Positions 54,928 through 61,282 of a stretch of 64,000 nucleotides of DNA are shown piece after piece. The stretch spans positions 293,887-357,886 of the forward strand of contig NZ_RFFK01000003.1 of the NCBI RefSeq assembly GCF_003696305.1, written 5' to 3'. The DNA is from Pseudomonas sp. AOB-7. Lineage in GTDB: Bacteria > Pseudomonadota > Gammaproteobacteria > Pseudomonadales > Pseudomonadaceae. Both the position numbers and the translations under genes were made by a program. Numbering within the stretch: position 1 is the first letter of the stretch; every line of letters starts with the position of its first letter. The notes beneath the pieces are model-generated. The model did not search any database and was not told the origin of the DNA. It saw only the letters and a list, made by a program, of their open reading frames with translations.

Positions 54928-57900
54928 ATGATGAAGTGTCTGAATTGGTTGCAGCGTGTTCTTCTGCTCGCCGGATTGGGGGTTGCTGGGGCAGCTCAGG
55001 CTGAGGATATCGATATATTCGTGGGCAGTGCCGGTGCCGATAGTGGTCTGCCGAATATCATTTTCGTTCTTGATAATACCTCCAATTGGTCGCGGCAAAG
55101 CCAGCAATGGCCGGGCGGCTTGACCCAGGGGCAGTCCGAGGTGCGGGCAATCAAGCGCGCATTGGCCGGTCTGGTGGATAAGGTTAATGTTGGGCTGGTT
55201 GAGTTCACGACCGAGGGCAATGCCAACCAAGATGGCGGATATGTTCGGTTCAACTTGCAGCAGTTGACAGCGGCAAGCTACGCGCAACTTAGTAATACCT
55301 TGGTCGATGGTAGTGGCTCGATCTATCAGAATATCGAAGCGCCTGTCGAGAAGCGCAGTGCCAATACGCCCTATGGCAACTTGATGTACGACGTGTACAA
55401 CTACCTGTCGGGAAGGGCGCAAAGCTTTTCGGGTGGTGGTACTCCGGCGAGCAAGGCTGATACTGGGGGCTATAGCTCGCAGTATGGCGTGTTCCGCTCA
55501 CCGTTGACCTCCAATAGCATGTGCTCCAACACCTATGTGATTTTTATCGGTAATCCAAACAGTAGTGGGCCTACTGCCGATAGTGCAGCCAATAGTGCGG
55601 CGTTGCGCGCGCTCTATGCTGAGGTTGGAGGAACTCCCGATGGCTTGGCCGGCTCGACCGGCAGTGCACCTCTTCCAATACCAGAGTTTTCGCGCACCGA
55701 TGTTACCGAGCCGTCCACTACTCTAGGATTCTCGAGTCAGTGCTATACGGATGCCGCTGTCGATAGCTGTACGGCGGCAGAGTCTACCGGTACTGGACTT
55801 TGTGTAGGTCAAACTAACTGTTCCTGCAGTATCACTACTAAGAGCACGAATACCTCCGGCTGCATCACATCGGGCAACCAGAATCAGCGGACTGCGCGGC
55901 TTGCCGTTTTGCAAGGGGGGGGGACAACAACGACGATAGAGCCCACTGACGGGGTGGATAGCTCCTCCGGCAGGGCTTGGAACTTCGATGATTGGGCCAA
56001 GTTCCTGCACGACTATGGTGTTCCTGTTAGCTACACCGACGCAGAGGGCGAGGTGCAGCAACAGCGTGTCAATGTCATCACCTATGCAATTGATGTGTTC
56101 AATAGGCAGCAGAACGAAGACCACACCGGGCTGATGCTCAGTGCATCTGAGGGTGTAGGGGGCGGCCGTTATTTCGCTGCGCGCAGTGAAGATGCAATCG
56201 TCGAGGCCATCGGTAATGCGCTGTCCGATATCCTCTCTACCAGTTCAACCTTTGCGGCTGTTACCCTGCCGCTGAGTGCGACCAACCGCGCTCAGCAGGA
56301 GAACCAGGTCTTTATCGGCATGTTCCGTCCGGACAAGGAGGCGCTGCCGCGCTGGTTCGGTAACCTCAAGCGCTACCAGATCACCTTGTTCAATGGTCGC
56401 CCCGAGCTCGCCGACGCCAATCGTAAGCAGGCGATCAACCCACTTTCCGGCTTTGCGACAGAGTGCGCGGAAAGTTTCTGGACAGAAGATTCTGGCGACT
56501 ACTGGTCGGGGCTGAGTATCACTCCCCCGCCGCGCAGCCAATGCGTGGATGAATCCAACACTAATAGCGTATGGTCCGACTCGCCCGATGGTCCCTTTGT
56601 CGAAAAAGGGGGGGTGGCCCAGGTTACCCGTCGCAGTGATCTCGATGCCCGCACTCTCTTCACTGTCGGAGCTAGCGGTTTAACTGCGCTGACCAGCTCT
56701 CATGTCGATCAGGCGCTGTTGGATTACATCATAGGCACCGAGCCTGGGGCCGGTGAAAAGATGCCGGCAGCCGAAGAGTCGGAAACTGGCGAGGAGCAAG
56801 ACGTCGGTGGTCGGCCAAGTATCCATGGTGACGTTATCCATTCGCGGCCACTGACGATCAACTACGGCGGCAGCACAGGGATCTTCGTCTACTACGGCTC
56901 CAATGACGGGCTGTTCAGGTCGGTGCGTGCGGCGGATGGCGGGGAACAGTGGTCGTTGCTGGCGCCCGAGCATGTGGCCAAAATCAACCGGCTCTACCAG
57001 AACTCGCCGATTGTTGCCTTCCCGAATCAGGACATGACGGCCACGCCGACGCCGTTGCCGAAGGACTACTTCTTCGACGGTTCGATCGGGCAGATCGTGA
57101 CATACGGCGAGAATAATCAAGTCAATAGCGCCTACATCTATCCTTCCATGCGGCGTGGTGGGCGGATGGTGTATGGCCTGAATGTAACCAATCCAACCTC
57201 GCCCACGCTTTTGTGGCGCTTCGGTTGCCCGAGCCTCGACAACGACACCGGTTGCCCAACGGGCTTTGAGGGGCTGGGCCAGAGCTGGTCGACTCCGCAA
57301 GGGGCTTTCGTGGCGGATACCAGTAACGCGGGGGCGAAGAAGGCTGTAGTCGTTTTTGGTGGTGGCTATGACAAATGCTTGGATAGCGATCAGGCGGCGT
57401 ATCCATGCAGTTCCTCCGCCAAGGGCAAGGGCGTTTATGTTCTGGACGCTGTGAGTGGGGTCGTACTTCGCGGGCCGACTGATCTGTCGACCGATGCGCC
57501 TGTGGTTGCCGAGGTGGCGACTGTAGATATGGACTTCAACGGCACCGTCGATTTTGCCTATGCTGCGGACGCAGCCGGTGGGTTGTACAGAGTCAACTTC
57601 GCCACATTGAACGCGGATGGCAGTCTTACCGCCCTAGCGCAGAGCGCCTGGTCGATCACCAAGATCGCCAATACGCTGGATACGACCCGGCGGTTCCTGA
57701 ACCGCCCAACCGTTGCAGTCCTCCGCGACAGCGTCTATGTCGCGCTTGGCTCGGGCAACCGTGAGCGTCCGTTGGAAAGCAATTACCCCTATGTTTCCAG
57801 CGTCCAGGATCGCTTCTATGCCTATGTGGATCTTCCTGGCGCTACTCAGTCAGGTGCCGTCGATTTGGATGGCAATCAGTTGGCCAACGTCAGCTTCTCC

Positions 57901-58326
57901 AATGTCGACGCTAACACCAGTTGTAATGTCGCAGGGCCGCGCGGTTGGTATATGAACTTGAATGGGCGAGGGGAGCAGATTGTCAATCCTGCAGCCATTG
58001 CAGGCGGTCAGGTACTGTTCAATTCCTATCAACCCGGAGGTGACAAGCCAGGGTTGTGTTCGCGGGCGCCGGGTATTGGCAAGGCTTATCAGCGGAGCCT
58101 GTTCACGCCGTCGTCTTGTGATCGTGATACCAGCACTGAAATTGTTGGCGGCGGCATGCCGATTCCGCCAATCATCACAACGGTCCCGGTAACGGACGCG
58201 GATGGAAATGGAGAGGAACTGGTGACCGTCTGTATCGGCTGCGAGGGCCTCAAGGTCAACGAGATCGTGCCGGAGACGGATCAAACCAGGCAGCGAATCT
58301 ATTGGAATACGGATATTGATCGTTGA
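54928..58326 (+). CDS. pilY1: PilY1 adhesin/tip protein, first copy
   Basis: 1132-residue exported protein with signal peptide MKCLNWLQRVLLLAGLGVAGAAQA. N-terminal von Willebrand A-like region (about 40-430) begins NIIFVLDNTSNWSRQSQQW; the metal motif reads D-N-T-S-N rather than DxSxS. The C-terminal half (about 600-1070) is a PilY1 propeller, with GRPSIHGDVIHSRPL, FVYYGSNDGLFRSV and a calcium-loop-like VDMDFNGTVDFAYAADAAGGLYRVNF near residue 867. Cysteine-rich insertions lie in the vWA part. AGGAGG precedes two adjacent ATGs. PilY1 caps the pilus, supports extension and adhesion, and can signal surface contact. Confidence 0.9.
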   Translation: MMKCLNWLQRVLLLAGLGVAGAAQAEDIDIFVGSAGADSGLPNIIFVLDNTSNWSRQSQQWPGGLTQGQSEVRAIKRALAGLVDKVNVGLVEFTTEGNANQDGGYVRFNLQQLTAASYAQLSNTLVDGSGSIYQNIEAPVEKRSANTPYGNLMYDVYNYLSGRAQSFSGGGTPASKADTGGYSSQYGVFRSPLTSNSMCSNTYVIFIGNPNSSGPTADSAANSAALRALYAEVGGTPDGLAGSTGSAPLPIPEFSRTDVTEPSTTLGFSSQCYTDAAVDSCTAAESTGTGLCVGQTNCSCSITTKSTNTSGCITSGNQNQRTARLAVLQGGGTTTTIEPTDGVDSSSGRAWNFDDWAKFLHDYGVPVSYTDAEGEVQQQRVNVITYAIDVFNRQQNEDHTGLMLSASEGVGGGRYFAARSEDAIVEAIGNALSDILSTSSTFAAVTLPLSATNRAQQENQVFIGMFRPDKEALPRWFGNLKRYQITLFNGRPELADANRKQAINPLSGFATECAESFWTEDSGDYWSGLSITPPPRSQCVDESNTNSVWSDSPDGPFVEKGGVAQVTRRSDLDARTLFTVGASGLTALTSSHVDQALLDYIIGTEPGAGEKMPAAEESETGEEQDVGGRPSIHGDVIHSRPLTINYGGSTGIFVYYGSNDGLFRSVRAADGGEQWSLLAPEHVAKINRLYQNSPIVAFPNQDMTATPTPLPKDYFFDGSIGQIVTYGENNQVNSAYIYPSMRRGGRMVYGLNVTNPTSPTLLWRFGCPSLDNDTGCPTGFEGLGQSWSTPQGAFVADTSNAGAKKAVVVFGGGYDKCLDSDQAAYPCSSSAKGKGVYVLDAVSGVVLRGPTDLSTDAPVVAEVATVDMDFNGTVDFAYAADAAGGLYRVNFATLNADGSLTALAQSAWSITKIANTLDTTRRFLNRPTVAVLRDSVYVALGSGNRERPLESNYPYVSSVQDRFYAYVDLPGATQSGAVDLDGNQLANVSFSNVDANTSCNVAGPRGWYMNLNGRGEQIVNPAAIAGGQVLFNSYQPGGDKPGLCSRAPGIGKAYQRSLFTPSSCDRDTSTEIVGGGMPIPPIITTVPVTDADGNGEELVTVCIGCEGLKVNEIVPETDQTRQRIYWNTDIDR

Positions 58327-58794
58327 TTGCAGGAGCTTGCCTGCTGATCATCATGTGGCTCGGCCGGTGGGCGAGCCACTGCAGAAACCAGTGGGTGTAG
58401 CCGTCGAGCGCAAGTCTTCCTCCAGTTGTTCCTAATAGGCGTGGGCGGCACAAACCGTCCCCCTAGTCCCTAAGCCTTACGCGTCTACCGGTCGGACACC
58501 TGTCTGGCCGCGGCGCGTTTTCCTCATCGCGCCTGCGATCTGCTAATGTGCCGTCCCGGCGGATGGCATGCACTTTCGTGCCAATTCAAAAAAATCCTAT
58601 CGGTTCGCAGTATTCCTGCGGGCAGTGTCGCATTCGCCGCATCCCATTTTTCAAACGAATGTTTATTCGTTTAGTATTCGGGCCTTCGTCGGTTTTTGCG
58701 ATGAGCGGCAACTTTTCATGGATGAGCGGTTGGTTTGTCGGGATTTCGCATCGCCGTTTATCCATGGCGCGGGCATTGTCTATGAGGCGCAGTG
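58327..58794. other. spacer between the two minor-pilin operons
   Basis: 468 bases without a convincing gene. Small hairpins GCAGG/CCTGC (58329-58344) and GTGGCTCG/CGAGCCAC (58355-58379) follow pilY1. The right half is AT-rich and holds a perfect inverted repeat AAACGAAT-GTTT-ATTCGTTT at 58653-58672, a candidate operator for the second operon. No PilY2-like ORF was recognised. Confidence 0.55.
58653..58672. promoter_or_regulatory. inverted repeat upstream of second fimU operon
   Basis: Perfect 8-base arms AAACGAAT and ATTCGTTT with a four-base spacer, about 120 bases before the fimU-2 start, in an AT-rich stretch. Plausible operator; the binding protein is unknown. It is not an obvious match to the AlgR consensus. 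Confidence 0.4.
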
Positions 58795-59265
58795 ATGTCG
58801 CAGAAAGGATTTTCGCTAATCGAGCTGATGGTGACGCTCGCCGTGCTGGCCATTCTCCTCGGTGTGGCGGCCCCCGGCTTTTCGCAGATGCTGCGCGACA
58901 ACCGCCTGGCTGCCGAGGCCAACGGCTTCGTCAGCATGCTCAACTATGCCCGCGGCGAAGCCGCTCAACGTGGCCAGCAGGTGCGCCTGCGCGGGCCGCT
59001 GCAGGATAGCGGCATATGGCAGGTGAGCCGGGTCGCGGATGATCTGCTGTTGCGCGAGTTTCCGGCCATGGAGGCGTTTTTCGTCCAGCCCGCCGGCGTG
59101 CAGGCGGTCGTCTTCGATGGCCAGGGACGCCTGGTCGCCAATGCGGCCAAGGCCCTGACCCTGAGCGTCGATACCCAGTATGGCGAGAGCGCGGCCCAGT
59201 ATGCGCGCACCGTAACCATCGCCCTGTCCGGTGTGGTCTCGGTAGCCAAGGAGCAAGCGCGATGA
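58795..59265 (+). CDS. fimU: FimU/GspH-type minor pilin, second set
   Basis: 156-residue prepilin: short leader MSQKG then FSLIELMVTLAVLAILLGVAAPGFSQML with Glu5. DNRLAAEANGFVSMLNYARGEAAQRGQQVRL is the FimU/GspH helix. It has no cysteine, unlike the first copy. The ATG at 58795 is preferred over the adjacent GTG, with GAGG seven bases away. It opens the second minor-pilin operon; GC and codon use are host-like from here on. Confidence 0.88.
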   Translation: MSQKGFSLIELMVTLAVLAILLGVAAPGFSQMLRDNRLAAEANGFVSMLNYARGEAAQRGQQVRLRGPLQDSGIWQVSRVADDLLLREFPAMEAFFVQPAGVQAVVFDGQGRLVANAAKALTLSVDTQYGESAAQYARTVTIALSGVVSVAKEQAR

Positions 59266-59702
59266 GCCGATGCATGCAGCAGGGCGCCTCGTTGATCGAG
59301 GTGCTGGTCGCGGTGGTGATCTTTTCCCTGGCGATTCTCGGTCTGGCGGCCATGCAGCTCAACGCGCTGAAGGCCAACCAGAGCGCATCGGTTCGCTCGC
59401 ATGCGGTGTTCCTCGCCTACGAGATGGCCGACCGCATGCGCGCTGGTCGTGGCGACGCCCAGGCCGGTCTCTACGACCTGGCGTTGGATGCCGAGCTGGC
59501 CTGCGTGCCGTCCGCAGAGGACGACTGCCTGCCGTTCCAGCGCGACCAGGCGCAGTGGCGCGCCAACCTGGCCAGCCAGCTGCCGGACGGTACCGGTGGC
59601 GTGGCTCGCGACGGGCAACGCTTCACCATCACGGTTCAATGGACAGAGGAGCGGGTGGGTGGCAGTCCGGCCCAGCAGTTCTCTTTCGTGACTCAGATCT
59701 GA
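59262..59702 (+). CDS. pilV: minor pilin PilV, second set
   Basis: 146-residue prepilin: leader MSRCMQQG then ASLIEVLVAVVIFSLAILGLAAMQLNALKAN with Glu5. HAVFLAYEMADRMRAGRG is the PilV-type helix. It is shorter than the first copy by about 40 residues. AAGGAG lies before the ATG, which overlaps the fimU stop by four bases. Confidence 0.88.
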   Translation: MSRCMQQGASLIEVLVAVVIFSLAILGLAAMQLNALKANQSASVRSHAVFLAYEMADRMRAGRGDAQAGLYDLALDAELACVPSAEDDCLPFQRDQAQWRANLASQLPDGTGGVARDGQRFTITVQWTEERVGGSPAQQFSFVTQI

Positions 59703-59712
59703 CGAGGTGGCT

Positions 59713-60738
59713 ATGCGCAAACAGCGCGGTTTGAGCCTGATCGAGTTGATGGTGGCCATGTTGCTCGGCCTGATCGTCACCGGTGCGGTTCTGCAGGTGT
59801 TTCTCAGCAGCAAGACTACCTTCGTCATGCAGGGCAACCTGAACCGGCTGCAGGAAAACGGCCGTTTCGCTTTGCAGTATCTGGCGCAGCAGGTTCGCCC
59901 GGCCGGCATCGGCCTTGGCGTGCGCCTGCCGGAAGAAAGCATTTGCGTGGTGGCCAGCAATGCCGATCCGGCCGACTGGGCAGGCATCAATCGTCCCGTT
60001 TGGGGCCGTACCAGCGCAGGTGCCGCGGGCGAGCTGGGCGTGGCCGGCAGCGACGAAGTACATGTGTTCGCCAACGACGGTTGCGAGGCCTTCCTCACCG
60101 AGGGCGAGGTGATGGCGCCCGGCAAGAACGCCAACGTCAAGGTCGACCGCTACTGCCCGAGCATGCAACAGAATCAACTGGTGATGGTGGCGGATCTGCA
60201 GAAGGCGGTGGTGATCCGTATCACCAACGCCCCGAATGCCAATGTCAAGGAGCCGACCCTGGCCCATGCCGCGGGCACCAACAACGCTGCAGCCCTGTGC
60301 GGCGGCTTCAAATTCTCCGAGATTCGCTTCGAAAGCCCCGCGCGCATCTTCGGTTTCGCCCACCGGGTGTTCTACGTCGCCGAGACCGGGCGCAACGGCG
60401 TCGACGGCCGGCCGTTGCATGCTCTGTTCGTGCGCAATTCGGCCACCGGCGTCGCCGAGGAGATGGTCGAGGGCGTGCAGTCCATGCGCGTGCACTATGG
60501 ACTGGTTGCCGCCGGCGGGGTGGGAGTGCGCGACTATCTGAGCGCCGCCGAGGTCGAGGCGGCCAACCGCTGGGATGACGTGCGCACCCTCAGTTTCGAG
60601 CTGCTGCTGGAGAGCGACGGCCAACTGGCCAGTGCCCGCGATCAGACGGTGGTGTTCGATGGGGCGGCGGTCGCCGCCGATGGACGTCTGCGCCAGGTCT
60701 ACCGGACCGTGGTCGCCCTGCGCAACCGGATCGACTGA
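59713..60738 (+). CDS. pilW: minor pilin PilW, second set
   Basis: 341-residue prepilin: leader MRKQRG then LSLIELMVAMLLGLIVTGAVLQVFLSSKT with Glu5. LQENGRFALQYLAQQVRPAG is the diagnostic PilW helix. A GTG two codons earlier is possible, but GAGGT fits the ATG at 59713. It overlaps the next gene's upstream ATG by one base. Confidence 0.9.
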   Translation: MRKQRGLSLIELMVAMLLGLIVTGAVLQVFLSSKTTFVMQGNLNRLQENGRFALQYLAQQVRPAGIGLGVRLPEESICVVASNADPADWAGINRPVWGRTSAGAAGELGVAGSDEVHVFANDGCEAFLTEGEVMAPGKNANVKVDRYCPSMQQNQLVMVADLQKAVVIRITNAPNANVKEPTLAHAAGTNNAAALCGGFKFSEIRFESPARIFGFAHRVFYVAETGRNGVDGRPLHALFVRNSATGVAEEMVEGVQSMRVHYGLVAAGGVGVRDYLSAAEVEAANRWDDVRTLSFELLLESDGQLASARDQTVVFDGAAVAADGRLRQVYRTVVALRNRID

Positions 60739-60749
60739 TGAGGCCCTTT

Positions 60750-61268
60750 ATGCAGATGAAACGGCAGCGGGGCGTGGTGCTCCTGGTATGCCTGGTGATG
60801 GTGCTGATCCTCACGGTGATCGGTCTGGCGTCCATGTCCGGCAGCACCCTGCAGGAGCGCATGGTCGGTGGTACCCGCGATTACAACACCGCCTTCCAGG
60901 CCGCCGAGGCGGCGTTGCGTAGCGGCGAAGCCTATGTGCGTCAGCAGGTGGAGGCCAGTGCCGATCCGGCCAGCCTGTTCCTGGTGGCGAGCGCCTGTCC
61001 GGTGCTGACCGCCGAGCAGTGGGCCGCGCCGGACAATCTCCGGCGCCAGCCTGCCACGCCGACCTGCACGGTGAGTAATTTCTACGGCGACGCCGCAAGC
61101 GGAACCACCTTCATCTGCGAGACCGACGGCTCGATCAGCGAGGATCGCGCCTTCGACTGCCTCAGCCGCACCTTCCTGTTCAATGTCGAGGCACGGGGTT
61201 ACGGCAGCGGCGACGCGGAAGTCCATCTGCGCTCCACGGTGGCCATCGCCATTCGCGGACAGAACTGA
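60750..61268 (+). CDS. pilX: minor pilin PilX, second set
   Basis: 172-residue prepilin: leader MQMKRQRG then VVLLVCLVMVLILTVIGLASMSGSTLQERMVGG, followed by NTAFQAAEAALRSGEAYV, the typical PilX helix, lacking Glu at +5. GAGG lies six bases before ATG 60750; an ATG at 60738 overlapping the pilW stop is an alternative. C-terminus AIRGQN. Cysteines in SACPVL, PTCTV, FICET and FDCLS. Confidence 0.88.
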   Translation: MQMKRQRGVVLLVCLVMVLILTVIGLASMSGSTLQERMVGGTRDYNTAFQAAEAALRSGEAYVRQQVEASADPASLFLVASACPVLTAEQWAAPDNLRRQPATPTCTVSNFYGDAASGTTFICETDGSISEDRAFDCLSRTFLFNVEARGYGSGDAEVHLRSTVAIAIRGQN

Positions 61269-61282
61269 TCAAGGAGCATGAG

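Noticed and set aside
58548..59009. ORF of 153 codons (and a 75-codon one at 58568) upstream of the second fimU, considered as pilY2
   Set aside because: No PilY2 similarity, no ribosome-binding site, and the longer frame runs into fimU in another frame.
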